Shown in pieces: positions 11,714 to 23,171 of a stretch of DNA of 64,000 nt. The notes under the pieces were generated by a model. The model did not search any database, had not been told where the DNA came from, and saw nothing but the letters and a program-made list of their open reading frames with translations. The position numbers were made by a program, and so were the translations under genes. How positions within the stretch are numbered: position 1 is the first letter of the stretch; every line of letters begins with the position of its first letter. The stretch is from Tenrec ecaudatus (Eukaryota > Chordata > Mammalia > Afrosoricida > Tenrecidae). The stretch is from the NCBI RefSeq assembly GCF_050624435.1, contig NC_134539.1, positions 43,246,001 to 43,310,000 of the forward strand. The letters run 5' to 3'.

Positions 11714-11729
11714 TCTGCCCATGGTATTT

Positions 11730-12480
11730 CTGTGCACCGTCTTCTCCAGGTTAGCATTTCCTCTTACACTCCAACATCTTTCATTTTCTCATCAATTGAT
11801 GGGACCCTCTAGTGATGGCCTGCGTTCTCTTTGGCCTCAGGTATTTGCAGCAGAATTGCCCAGATCTCTTGGTTCCCTGATCTTTGCTAAAGAGATTTTC
11901 TGTAATTCTGGTGTTCATATAATCCGGTGATGCTGGATATCGGGAAGGGCACCTAGATTCAAGTGAAATCACATTGTTGTCAACGTCTTAGTTTCTCCTG
12001 GGACTTTTCCAGGGAGCTTTTCTGGGTGTAATTCATCACAAAATGCCAAGTCCTCCAAGAAGCAGCTAAAGTCACTAGCGGTTACTTCAGAGGACAGCTA
12101 AGTTTGCACTGAGAGCTCAGGGCCCTCAATGTTCCTTCCTTTCTCCTGAAAACACCCTCCCCACAAATGTCATGCTGACGTTGAGGGAAGATTTCGGGGG
12201 GGGGGGAGTATTTTAATGGTGAGGTGAGGCTGAAGAGGGAATAAAATGTCTGTAAACCTTTGATACATACACTCCTTAGGATCAGCTGGATTCACATGAC
12301 GTACTGTTATGATGTTGAAGAGAACCGTGAACCCACTTTGTTCTCTGTTGTATTGGGACCCCAGGGAAGTCGAGGCAGTGGAAATGCTGGAGAAGGCAGA
12401 AACTGAGTCGATTATGACTTTTCTTACAACTGAGAAACACGTCCTGTGCTTACTTATCACTTCCTCTGATGCCTCCTTGA
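11730..12480. other. Unrecognised non-coding sequence
   Basis: No recognised gene or repeat except a (G)n run near 12196. The open frame on the minus strand across 12170-12613 reads through the homopolymers and is not credible as a gene. Confidence 0.4.
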
Positions 12481-12527
12481 AAAGAGGTTTGTGCCAAAAA
12501 AAAAAAAAAAGAAAAGAGGTTTGTGCC
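12481..12527 (+). mobile_element. Poly(A)-only retroposition footprint
   Basis: Two identical 16-bp copies of AAAAGAGGTTTGTGCC (12481-12496 and 12512-12527) flank only a run of 14 A's plus a G. The structure matches a LINE-mediated insertion that contributed nothing but its poly(A) tail. The start of the duplication (TTGA followed by AAAA) resembles an L1 endonuclease site. Confidence 0.7.
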
Positions 12528-14984
12528 TCTGAAGCATATGCACTTTGCATAGTATCTTGACCGCTCGGGAAATACTTACTGAGCTGAGTTGAAGGGTAGA
12601 CGTCTGCTGGCATCAGAGTTGGGTAAAAGGACCTGAAAGATTCTATGATTTTCTCTGATACCGAGTATGTATAAGCAAATGAGTGACATTGAACCTAATA
12701 CTCTGCACATAAAAGGAACTCATCTAATACTTGATGAATAAGAGTCCCTTTCTGACGATAAAATCTGAGAGTCAAAATAGACAATAAGTGTTATCTTGTT
12801 TAGACAATATTACTTACTTTCTGTCATCCACTAGCCAAAGGGGATCATTCCAATGCCCTCCAGCAGGAAGTTTATACAATTTGAGAAACAGGCCGCCTGC
12901 CCTGGACATTCTCTGGGTCTTTTTCAGCAGTGTTCTCTTTATAAGCAATGGTACTGGATAAGCAGGAGGAGGAGCTACCCAAGCATCTTTGGACCATGAA
13001 CTCAAGCAAGTTTTTATAGCAGAGAAAGGAAGACGCACGCAACTATTCCGGCCACAAAGGCCTATATATATATTTTTTCTGTATTCCTTGTTGAATTATG
13101 GCTCTTCCAAGCATCCTGACATGAGAAACCTAAGCTGAATCTGCAATCAGCTCTTAATTTCATCACAGGTCTCCAGTGACCTTCTTACTAATGTCCCCAA
13201 CTTCCTTCTCAATCTTTTGCATTGTCAGTAGCCTTAATATTTTGTATCTTCTGGAAAACAATCTTGTTTGGCTATGAAATTGACCATGTCTTCATTCGAC
13301 TCTCATGCTGAATGACTGAACAAGTAATCTTTTGAGAGCCCTTGCCTTCTTAGTTTTAAAAGAACCAGCTTTGGGGTTGTAATCGGCTTAGACGGTGGCA
13401 AGACGGAAAGAGAGTTGCCGCACGGTACTGGAACGTGGTAGGCACTCAGTAAAGGAGCCCCAACTTTTGTTGTTCTTGTTTTCAGTTTTGTTTCCCACTC
13501 TGGCGTCCTGTAGAGCTGAGGTGGATGCACTCCCTGGCTTCGTTTCGCAGCCTGGCCGCCCCGTCTATGAATCTGGATTCCTTTGTAAATGAAGCTTCAC
13601 CTGCCGGGGTGCTTGTTGATTTTCAGAGGCATGACTGCTTGACAGACCATTTCAGGTGCTGTCTGCAGGCTGCCTAACGAGCCCGCTTCTTCCACATCAC
13701 TGACTGTTCAACTGATGTCGGGAGAAGCGCCCCCCGCTGATGTGTGAGGAGCAGATGCGGCATAATTGTTCTTTATCTTCCCTCCTCCTCTCTCCTCCTT
13801 CCCCATCCCTCTGCTTTCCCAGGAGAGCTGATGATTGCTCTTTCCAGTTCTCTACTGGGAAGCTATTCTCAGAATGCAATTCATTGCTGATTAAGGTATT
13901 ATCTTACTTGATATTTATGAATATTTGTCATTGTTCATCTGCTGTTTATTGTTTAATGGCCTGATTTCCCATTTCTAGATGGCTTTACACCTTGAATGTG
14001 CTTTCAGTTGTCGTCCTGGTCAGTGGCTTTCCCCTTCTTGTCATTTCTTCTTTTAAGTGCTTAGGCAGTTAAACCGGTGCATGGAAATGCCACAAGCAAG
14101 CTTCTCCAGCAGTGGGATTCCAAGTAGCAGCCTGAGATAGAACCTATGCATTTTGTTATCATTCAGCATTCTTCCATAAACTCACATGATTTGCATCCTG
14201 GAATGGCAAAATATAATTTAGAAACATAGTTCCCAGAACTATCAGGTACCCAAAAGAAGGTCTCGTCGGCCTTACCTGATGCTATGCTTGACTTCCGTAG
14301 GCCGCATGGAGATACCAGAAGCTTCCACCTGCTTGGGTACACCTGGACAGGCTGACAGGGGGTGGAGGGTGGTCCAACATTCAGCAGATGGCCTATCTAT
14401 GTAGTGAGCACTCGGTAAAGGAGTCCCCCCGTACCACCCCACCAAGGGGAAATGAGTGTGTGGTGGTGTTAACTCAGCTTCGTTACGGTTGTTAACCTGT
14501 ACTGTGTCATGACTATCCTGAGTCTGTGAAGGTGGGGGCCCCTTGGTGATTGGTGGAGAATGCCCAATTCTCTGTTCCAAATGTCTTGTATGCCAATGAT
14601 AGCCCTCTTCCCCAGAATTCAGAGAGGAACTTCCCCAGAGACAATTAATGGAACCTGCATTGGATCCAGAGTGGCATCTTTAAGGGCAGCTCCAAGACCC
14701 ATCCCCATTCAGGTACTTGATGCCCAGGCGTGGCTTTGCTGTGGCGGGGGTGGTAGGTGTGAGCATCTCAACGAAGGATGCCATCGTCTCTGGAAAGTCA
14801 TTATTGTTCTGTTCCATTCAACCAAAGTTTGGAGGCAGTTCACATATTTTATTTCATTTCTTAGCCACCTTTTCCCTCAAAGAGCTGTAAGGAACATGTT
14901 TATTTTTCAAATTAATGTAAATTAAACTTAATTCTATGTAAAACATTTATGCCCTTCAGAAATCAGGCTGAGACTGTAGTAGGA
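12528..14984. other. Repeat-poor unrecognised block
   Basis: About 2.4 kb with almost no recognisable young repeats. A long pyrimidine tract followed by CAG at 13820-13822 and a GT at 13896 gives an exon-like frame of 73 bp, but nothing else supports an exon. Candidate location for conserved non-coding DNA. Confidence 0.4.
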
Positions 14985-15110
14985 ATAGCTTTGGAATTCG
15001 AATTGGAAGACTTGGGTGCCTCGACCAGATTCGCTGATTAATTGCTCTCCTGTCTGGGGAAAGTCATTTGGGTTTGCCGCTGACAAATGGGCCAAATACT
15101 CAAAAGAGAA
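14985..15110 (+). repeat. MIR fragment, sense
   Basis: The GAAGACTTGGGTGCC, GAAAGTCATTTGGG and GACAAATGGGCC segments follow MIR order. Diverged. Confidence 0.5.
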
Positions 15111-15344
15111 AACAGCATCCGAAAATTTTCTGTAAACTCAAAGACCTTACAGATGATAAATTATAGCTAATGAGAATAATAGTAAACGAGAACCTTCAAG
15201 ATAATGATTTCATGACTTTTTAATTCTTGCACAAAAATTTTAAATATAGCTCTTGCCCTGTAGGCTTTTGTCTTTAAGAAGAAATGATATATACTATTTT
15301 CAAATTTATGACATAATGGGTTTCATTAGTAATTATGAATATGT

Positions 15345-15838
15345 TAGGTGCTAGGGAGCAATTTCTGACTCCTAGCGACCCGATGTACAAGGGAATGAAA
15401 TACTACCAAGTGCTGAGTTTGAGCCCCTTGTTGAGTAGTCTCTGTGGCGATCCTAACTGCTGAGTGTTTTCCTCGGCTTCCCCAACCCTCCACTTTGCCC
15501 AGCCTGATGTCCTTCTCCAGAAACTGGTTCCTCCCGATAAAATATCCAAAATTTGTGAGACATAATCTTGCCATTCTTACTTCTAAGGGGCACTCTGACC
15601 GTATTTCTTTCAGGACAACATTTTTTCCCCTTCTTTTGACAGCCCATTGTTTGTTCAATATTCTTTGCCAATAACATAATTCAAAGTTATCGACCCTTCT
15701 TTGGTCTTCTGTATTCATTGTTCCACTTTTGCATGAATGCGAGCTGATGACTACACCATGGCTTGGGTCAGGCTTGCCTTAGTCTGCAAAATGATATTTT
15801 TGCTTTTTAGCACTCTAAGGACGTCTTCAGCAACACCT
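15345..15838 (-). mobile_element. RTE-clade LINE 3' end, antisense
   Basis: The plus strand reads the reverse complement of the RTE 3' end: TTAGGTGCTAGGGAGC, then a CCAGAAACTGGTTCCTCCC block, a CTTGCCATTCTTACTTCTAAG block, and TTCATTGTTCCACTTTTGCA. These align in reverse with 34870-35280. It represents the last part of the ORF and the 3' UTR of a 5'-truncated copy. Confidence 0.85.
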
Positions 15839-15859
15839 AGGGAGGTACCTGTATGAATG

Positions 15860-16020
15860 TTAGTCCTAGATATTGCTCTAAGCTTTCAAAGAATGGATCA
15901 TGTCCATTCTTTGAAAGATGAGAAAGTGGAGCCTGATGGAGGCGATAGGACTGATCCAAAGTTGCACAGTAATAGACAGCAGCACGTGGGTTCTTGTAGC
16001 TCTTTCTGGGATGGCAGTCT
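15860..16020 (-). repeat. MIR, antisense, with a perfect hairpin
   Basis: AAGATGAGAAAGTGGAGCC and AAGTTGCACAGTAATAGACAG resemble reverse-complement MIR. At 15883-15897 and 15903-15917 two 15-bp arms (CTTTCAAAGAATGGA and its exact complement) flank a 5-bp loop. The second arm lies where MIR sequence is expected; the first looks like an inverted copy of it. Confidence 0.65.
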
Positions 16021-16174
16021 GCCTGTAGACAGGGGAGGAATGGACTGAATCTGAGTTTGTTCATCATGATATCTCTCATGACCGCAGTGCAGCAAGTCAT
16101 TGGGTCGGGGCCGCTGAGCGCCAGCCTCCACTCGATTCACCTTGTATGCTTTTGGTACCTTTGTACCTAGTCTG

Positions 16175-16310
16175 TTCTTCTTTTTTAAAAGTCATTTTAT
16201 TGGGGGCTCATGCAACTCTTTTCACAATCCATACATGCATCAATAGTAAATAGTAAAGCACATTTGTACATTCGTTACCCTCATCATTTTTAAACCTTTG
16301 TTTCTTCTTT
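16175..16310 (-). mobile_element. L1 3' end, antisense, short
   Basis: The reverse complement of the L1 3' terminus is present: CATTTTATTGGGGGCTCATG and TAAAGCACATTTGTACATTC, as at 39710 and 55485. It is about 135 bp and 5' truncated. Confidence 0.8.
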
Positions 16311-16888
16311 TTGTAACTTTAGAAATAAAGGTTCGTGATAGGATAGCAGGGGCTTGTGTTGGGCATCGACTACTGCGCAGTAATATACAACAAACAAAAT
16401 GGCTTAAAACACACGTTTGTTATTTCATTGTTTCTGTAGGCCAGAAGTCCAGTAGCAGATCAGCTGGGCCCTTTGCTTGGGTCTCATAGGTGGTTTACTC
16501 ACAGACTCCCCTGGAGAAGAATGTGCTTCCAAACACTTTCAGGACATGGGCAGAATTCATTTATTTATGCTCAATTGGATCTGAAGGCCTGGCCCAGATT
16601 TGCACTGCAAGTCATTTTAATTTCTTGCATTGTGTACAGGCAGCTCACAACATAGCAGACTTCTTCAAGTCATGCGGGAAAAAAAAAAACCAAACAAAAT
16701 GAAACTAAACAAAAACTGAGTGTCCTAGCAAGACGTAATCTGTAACCACATGAGTGAGTTCCCATCACCTTTGCCAGGTTAGAAACAAGTCACTGGTTTT
16801 GTCAATAATCCAGGGGTGATCAAACCTGGTTTGGGGTTTCCTATAGGATCTGTAGCTATCTGTACACTTTGACTTTTGAAATGTGATC
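16311..16888. other. Unrecognised sequence
   Basis: No recognised gene. There is a poly(A)-like stretch around 16679-16713, with no identified element upstream of it. Confidence 0.4.
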
Positions 16889-17115
16889 AGAAGGGACTAA
16901 TTCCTGGAGAAGGACCATGCTTACTGAAACAGAGGGTCGTTGTTGAAAGGAAGGTCCTCCATGAGATGGATTGATGCAGCGGTTGCAGCAATGGGCTCAA
17001 GCACCCCAACCATGGTGAAGAGAGTGCAGGACTGAGCAGCAGTTTACGTCTTTGCTGTCCATGGGCTCACTGTGAGTCTGAACTAATTTGGTGGTGCCCA
17101 ACGACAATAGCCAGT
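16889..17115 (+). mobile_element. RTE-clade LINE 3' terminus, sense
   Basis: CCTGGAGAAGGACCATGCTT, TGATGCAGCGGTTGCAGCAA and GGGCTCACTGTGAGTCTGAA match the last 220 bp of the RTE family (compare 35069-35270). 5'-truncated copy. Confidence 0.8.
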
Positions 17116-19714
17116 CTCTTAGGTTCGGTTATTCATGGGATCTTGAAGGAGAGGAGTGAAAGGGGAAGGTGGTACCTGCCTTAGTAATCACAGGAACCAA
17201 GTCCACAAGCCAAAGCTTGGTATGCTGAACTGGTGCTTGGGAAGATGGCTTGCCCCCTTTTTTGCATTTTATTAGTTGTTAAATTGGGCTTTTAATTGCT
17301 TGCCTTATAAGGCTGTGACAGAAGTCAAAAAAGTTATTTGCAAACTGTAACATAATACACTTGCTAGTCACATTTCTGCCCAGATTCTGGATCCCCACCA
17401 CTTCAGCTTCGGAGAGATGGCATGGTGCCAGCTACTTTTCCATGAATTCATTTGCCCCTCCCCAACACAAATAAAAATGCAAACACTTTCTAGCATGATG
17501 AAAAATAATGCAACGATTTGCACATTTTGTATGCTTAAAAATCAACACGGGCCATTGTAAAGCGTCTTCCAAGCATCTTTTAAAGGACTGACATGTCATC
17601 ATTCTGCCAGGAGTTTCATCTCTTTTTCATTCCACCTTGTAATTTTCCTTCTGGACCAGTTAGAAAAAAAAAAGAGAAGTTTAAAAAGCAGCAGTAAAAG
17701 AAAGTCTTAAGAAAACCCTCCCATGCCCACAGTTAGCCAGAGGTTTCTGAAATGGTCACTTCCTGCCTAATTCTGGCCTGGCGTCCTGATTTCGATGCCT
17801 GGGCTGGGAATCCTTGGTTAACAAAAAGGACCACAATGATATCTTCTGTAAACATATGCTCCCGTCTAAAGGGACTCTCGTGATTACCAGAATATTTATA
17901 ATTTCCATCTCCAGAACTGGCTGAATTAGATGGTTTCAAATCTCAACACATACGCTCTGACAATTGGCAAATGGACCTACCCTTAGCAGTCACGTCCTAT
18001 GTTTATAGAATTAAACAGATTAACTCAATTTTGCTTATTATCATTTTCTGTAGTCCTCTTGAGCTGCCCATTTAAGAATGACTAGCAATCTTTTAAACAA
18101 TTGCTACTGTACTTTTGAATATACGAGAAGCTAACGTTCATGAGTGCCTCATTTGTGCATTCATGAGGTCCACTTCTGAGAGGGGGTTGATGGCTTCAAT
18201 GTTCCTCTCAAAGTCGGCTGCTCCAAGTGCTCTGCAGTTCACAGATTTGCTGGTTTACTTGCTGGGTTTGATTGATTTAGGTGCATCTTAATGTAGGCAA
18301 TAAATCAGAAGAATTTCCAACCAAACACAATAATTCTTTAAGCGAATCTCTTAAAAGGAGAAGATGCATTTGGAAATAATTTTCTCAAAAATCTTTTTCT
18401 GAGAGTCAGTCATGTGCCTAGCATTCCATTTGATGTAAAGTCCAAACAGAAATATAATCACACTAGTTACTGGTTGTAAGTTCCTGGAAGGCAGTCACTC
18501 AATTTTATTCATCTTTGAATATACCAAATACAAACACTTAGCTCTTAATCATGAAACAAATACAAAAATTCTATTTTAGATTTATTGATGAATTTCTCTG
18601 GACTTGGTTTCATTGGCGAGGTGTTTGAGAACTTTAAAGAGCAGGTACATAAATTATTTTCATAGAAAAAGGAAATTCTTCATATTTAAAGCACTTTTTG
18701 GTTCTATTTGGGGGTGTGGTCTTATTATTTTGCTTCACATAAAACAAACTTTGGATGAACAACTTCTTTTAGTAAATGGAAAGAGTAGAAGGCCCTACCT
18801 ATTTTTGGAAGGCAGAAGATACTCCTACTATGGGTGAACTGTAGCTGGACTTGCCAGGGGAGGACCTGGAGGTGCAGACAAATTAGAAGGAGCGAGTGAG
18901 ATGTTATCAGAATAGTTATCAGAATCTGAAGGGATTTGAGCTAGTGGCTAGACCCAAATGAGAAGGGCAGGGCACTAAAGTTCTTGACAAGTATTAAATA
19001 GAAAGAAAGAAACATCCCACTAGAGTTTGATGAGCTATGGTCTCAAATGAGCTTCTAAAAGGGTAACCAAATTCTCAGACCTGAGTAAGGTCATAGAGTG
19101 TCTTGACTAAGAAGGAGTTGGGGTACTTTTTGGGACTCAGCCCTATAGTAACTTCACAGTGATCAATATTCTGGGAGCTTTCCTTTAACTTTCCTAAAAG
19201 AGATCAACCATATCTTATAAAGTAACCATTTACCAGAGGATCAAGGAAACTCATATTTGGCGGTGGTGGTGGTCAGTAGACAGAACTGTGGGCTGACCTT
19301 TATTTTGAGGGCAGGTGATAGAATTCTGCCCTGAATCTGCCTCACAAGGAGTTGAGTGGGGCCCTGATCCCTTCCCATAGTTGCTTTTCTATTTCATGAG
19401 TGAATAATTAAGATCTTCAACTTCAGCAAATAGAAGTCTCGTTTTGCCTCTTGGAAAAAAAGGTGATATGAAACAGCCCAATGAAAGCCCTGGAATCTTC
19501 TTCCCATCTGAGAAGGTAAACCCAAAGCAATGTTCCATCGTTACAGAATTGACAGTGACTCCTGCCTCCCGCAGAGGCACGGAGCTTCCTACAGTGCTGC
19601 CGTTCAGTGTTCACTATGACCAATGCACAATAGAAAGAGATTTTGTAGATTTTTTAGAGTAGCACAATGCTGAGAGTATACAAAAGGAAACCGTATATCA
19701 TTCTTCCTAATGCA
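17116..19714. other. Repeat-poor AT-rich block
   Basis: 2.6 kb without recognised transposons. It is AT-rich with scattered TTTAA/TAATT-type motifs and has no long open frame. In a genome this dense in repeats, such a block is a candidate for constrained non-coding sequence, but conservation cannot be tested here. Confidence 0.4.
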
Positions 19715-20240
19715 TCCTAAACAAGAGGGCAGCAAACGAAATAAATCAGTACATCAAAAGAATCATCCATCATGACTAAGTGTGGTTTATTCTGGGAATA
19801 TGAAGACAATCCCTTTATTTATTCCAGGATGGAAGGAAATTTACATAATGCATCATAATGCTAGGTAAAAGAACAAAGTGCTATATGATAATCTCGTAGC
19901 TGGAAAAAAGGCATTTAATGACATGCTATTTGAGATCTGAAAAAATAATAATTAAGAAACCGAGAGTATACTTGCTTGCCCCCAACTCCAGTGTGCTAAA
20001 AATGAACCATTTAAAAATAAACACCATGGTTCTTCATAGTGAAGCATTAGGCTCATTGCCACCAAAATCAGGAACAAGATATTTTTATATAATTTTGTTC
20101 TGGAGTAAAGACATCAAACAGAAGTCAGAAATATGGTTATTGCAAAGGAAGAAAAGAAATCATTATGATTTGCGTGTGCTTGTTTTCCCAGAAAACCTTA
20201 GAATAGCAACATTACCTAGAACTAGTATGAGTTACATTAA
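19715..20240 (+). mobile_element. Old L1 ORF2 fragment (RT domain)
   Basis: The order and spacing of segments match the RT region of mammalian L1 ORF2: an ATCCATCATGACTAAGTG-like block, then GAAAAAAGGCATTTAATGACAT (the 'AEKAFD' region), then AAATCAGGAACAAGAT (the 'SGTRQG' region), then ATCATTATGATTTGCG where the FADD catalytic motif should lie. The catalytic motif and frame are destroyed. It is an internal fragment with no 3' UTR. Confidence 0.65.
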
Positions 20241-20585
20241 GTGCTAAGATGTGAGGTCAGTATATTAAAAATAAGTTTTCTTGGTATAGCACATAAAATA
20301 TTAGGCACTATGATAGAGGAAAGGTTCTGATTTATAATTGCAACCACCACCACCACCAATTAGAGCAACTCTTTTAAAATATGAAGAAACTATTTAACAA
20401 ATTGTGCAAGTAATATTAGCAACACATAGATAACTAGAAAGACCTGGTATGTCTGTGTTCTTGAGTATGGAAGAATGACTGTTGTGAACAAGTTTCGTCT
20501 TCTTGGAGAAGACTCTTGTTCCATTCTTCCTAATCGTCACCAAGCAGAAGATATGGGGTAGAGCCTGCTCATAGACCTGGCCATC
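20241..20585. other. Unrecognised sequence with (CAC)n
   Basis: A short run of CAC triplets lies at about 20341-20357. Nothing else was recognised. Confidence 0.4.
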
Positions 20586-20995
20586 ACCTTTTGGGGTTGA
20601 ACAGGGGTCACCTAAGACCATTGGAAAACACATATTTCTGATGGTCTTAGGAACCGACACACCACTGCTCTATCCTTCTCCAGGCGGGTCCGCCCACAGG
20701 CAGATACACCTACATGCAGATATGCCCACATCCAAGTACCCTGCATGAAGACTGTTACCCATGTTATACCATGCTTCAAGACAAAAATGTCATTTATTTG
20801 TAATTAGAAATAAGTATTTCACAATATATAATTACATATTGTTTTTGTGATCAATCACTATGCTTTAATTATGTTCAATTTGTAGCAAAATGACAGTGAT
20901 GAAGTAGCAATGAAAATCATGTCATGATTGGGGGTCACCACCCCATGAGGAACTGTATGAGAGGGTCGCGGCGTGAGGAAGGTGGAGAACCGCTG
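20586..20995 (+). mobile_element. SPIN-type hAT MITE, 5' end lost
   Basis: A non-autonomous DNA transposon related to the intact copy at 52455-52939. Shared blocks include AGGGGTCACCTAAGACCATT, CCAGGCGGGTCCGCCCACAGG, TCACAATATATAATTACATA and GAGGAACTGTATGAGAGGGT. The 3' terminal inverted repeat is complete (GGTGGAGAACCGCTG ending at 20995). The 5' terminal repeat and an internal segment of about 70 bp are missing. There is no transposase ORF, so mobility would have required a transposase in trans. Confidence 0.85.
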
Positions 20996-22199
20996 TCTTA
21001 TACTCTATGGACAACATATTACTGGCTCTCTGCTGGTCGAGCAGGAAACTTTCCTCAGGAATCAAGATATTAGATTTAGGTGTCGTTTGCTAAGGAAAGA
21101 GTTTGCAATCCAGGTGACATGGCAAGGAGACATACGAGACTTGGTAAGCTTCCACTTGGCTGCTCCCACACCAAAACAGGGTCTCCTACTGGGCAGAGAG
21201 CAGCTGCTGCCACCCATGGAACCTGGTCAAGAGGCAAAGTGTCAATCAGCTCTATAGCCTTACGTAGCCAGACCTGACTTCATATGCATACGACGTGTGC
21301 GTGGGCAGAGGGGAAAACCTTCAAATACTTGGTGTAATGCTTTGCTAGCACATCCTGGAATGGGCTAATACTTGCAAAGACTTTGTAAGCTAGGTCACCT
21401 GTCCTGAGTATTACAGTGACGTCTAACTCATATGAGATGTCTGGATGCTCGGCTTTAGTAGCCCTCAAGCATAGCTACTGCAGTGTAAATTCACACGTAG
21501 TGTTCTCTCAGCGACAATTCTCCTTTTAGGAACCCCACGTACCCCAGAAGTAACCCCAGTCCTTTTGTGCACTGTATCTTTCTGGACCCCTATTCTGTGA
21601 CTGAGTCCAGCTTACACTGCAGACACAGCTATGAAGGATGCAGTCAAGGTTCTCGAGGTGGCTGCTCACAAGAGGACAGAGCGACGGGAACGTGAGCGAA
21701 TACAGCAGGTAGTGGTGTCTGCTTTAAGAGAAGCATACGCCAAGAGCTTTGGGAGCAGTGGAGAGCAGTTAATGGCATTTAATAGGTGGTGTAATGTTGG
21801 TTCTTGTCTTTGAGGATGGATAATAGTGAACAGGTAGAAAAGCTGTAGAAGAGTGATCCCCAACAAGGGAGGAATATGGGTCAAAGGCTATAGAACACCA
21901 TGCGCTTCAGGAACAGCGAGGGGTTTTTGGTGGCTGGAACCAAGAAATGAAGGAAGACTCATGAGCAAACACTGCTGCTGGAGGGGGTGAGAACTGCAAT
22001 TAATGAAGTACAGCAGCATGTGTATGAATTGTTGAGTGTAAAACTGATGATTGTTTTGTAAACCTTGACCTAATACACAATTAGAGAGAGGGAGAGAGAA
22101 TACATATCTTTATGAAGCTCAAAGTCTAGTGATGGGGTGATATATAATAAATAAATGAACAAATAACTGCTCCCCAAACAAAACAAAACAAAAACCTCA
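20996..22199. other. Unrecognised sequence, some CpGs
   Basis: No recognised repeat. CpG dinucleotides are more frequent than in neighbouring DNA around 21255-21300 and 21680-21700. Two short frames (21280-21468 minus, 21631-21813 plus) are open, but no family is recognised. A degraded processed pseudogene or regulatory DNA are possibilities I cannot separate. Confidence 0.35.
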
Positions 22200-22330
22200 C
22201 TGCCATTGAATTGATGCCAGCTCATAGTTACCGTGTAGGACAGAACAGAAGTGCCCAGTGAGTTTGGGGACTATAACTCTTTAGGAAACAGAGACCCCAG
22301 TCTTTCTCCCACAGACTAATTAATAAGATC
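22200..22330 (-). mobile_element. AfroSINE 3' half, antisense
   Basis: Contains CACTGCCATTGAATTGATGC, the GTGAGTTTGGGGACTATAAC-like body and CTTTCTCCCACAGA. The tRNA-like promoter half is missing. Confidence 0.7.
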
Positions 22331-22644
22331 ATTTCAGATCATGATCCAAAGCAGCTAGTTACAAGTTGTTTGATGGACAAAATTATTGAATGTTTAGTGC
22401 TAGTAAAAGGAAAAGAGGCAGGGGGTTTATAATAATTGTGATTTCAATAGTGCCCTGTAACAATCATGAAAATCTTCAAATTATACAACAAGAACCTTTT
22501 CCCCCTAGCTTGTCAGTCTGTGGATCAACTGAGTTGATCTAGGTTAGATTCTCCTAAGTGGCTCAGTCCATCTTTGCTAGATTCACTTACATCTGTGATT
22601 CATTTAAGTCACCTAATCGAGACTGGACTTAAAAACACCTATTG

Positions 22645-22940
22645 ATTGGGAGTTACTACATATATCATTCCGTAGTTCAATCACATCGAGCAGACTTGTA
22701 CAATTGCTACCCCAATCAGTTTCCTAACCTTCCTTTTCTTCTTGGACTCCATAACATGGTCTCTCTTTTACATGTCTCTCCCCACGCTCCTCGCCACCCC
22801 CCCCCCACCTGCCCCAACTGCCAAAACTCGTATTCTAATTGCAGTCCCTATAAGTTCAGACTGGACTTTTTGAGGTTGTCTTATTTATTTATTTTATGGA
22901 ACCCATAGGATACCCCTATATAAATTCCATTAGACAACCC
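22645..22940 (-). mobile_element. L1-like 3' UTR (second subfamily), antisense
   Basis: In reverse complement it matches the sense copy ending at 36450: AACTTATAGGGACTGCAA, a G-rich tract, AATTGTACAAGTCTGCTCG and ATGTGATTGAACTACG. The G-rich purine tract on the sense strand is typical of mammalian L1 3' UTRs. The subfamily differs from the CCCAATAAAA-ending one. Confidence 0.65.
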
Positions 22941-22959
22941 TTTTCCAATATTGAATGAG

Positions 22960-23165
22960 GAACCAAACCAACCTCACTGCCATGGAGTCAGTGCTTACTC
23001 ACAGTAGCCCTACAGGGCAGGCTAGACCTGCCCCGATGAGTTTCCTAGACTGTAACACTCTTGTGGTGTAGAAAGCTCTGCCTTTCTCCCTTATAGAGAC
23101 TGGTGATTTTGAACTAAAGACCTTGCAGATTGCAGCCAAATGCCTAACCACTATGCCACCAGAGT
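22960..23165 (-). mobile_element. AfroSINE copy, antisense, with TSD
   Basis: A full-length reverse copy flanked on both sides by TATTGAATGA (near 22949 and 23171), a 10-bp target-site duplication. The box-B region (GATTTTGAACTAAAGACC) and GTTAGGCATTTGG complement are visible. It inserted at, or next to, the 5' end of the RTE fragment that follows. Confidence 0.85.
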
Positions 23166-23171
23166 TCCTCT

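Noticed and set aside
12170..12613. 147-codon minus-strand open frame
   Set aside because: It reads through the poly(A) insertion and a poly(G) run and has no recognisable domain.
15344..15718. 124-codon minus-strand open frame as a gene
   Set aside because: It is the C-terminal part of the RTE ORF in an antisense, truncated copy.
21280..21813. Possible host exons (a minus-strand 62-codon frame and a plus-strand frame with a basic, helix-like stretch)
   Set aside because: No recognised family, no convincing splice signals, opposite strands and short length. Kept only as an unrecognised region.
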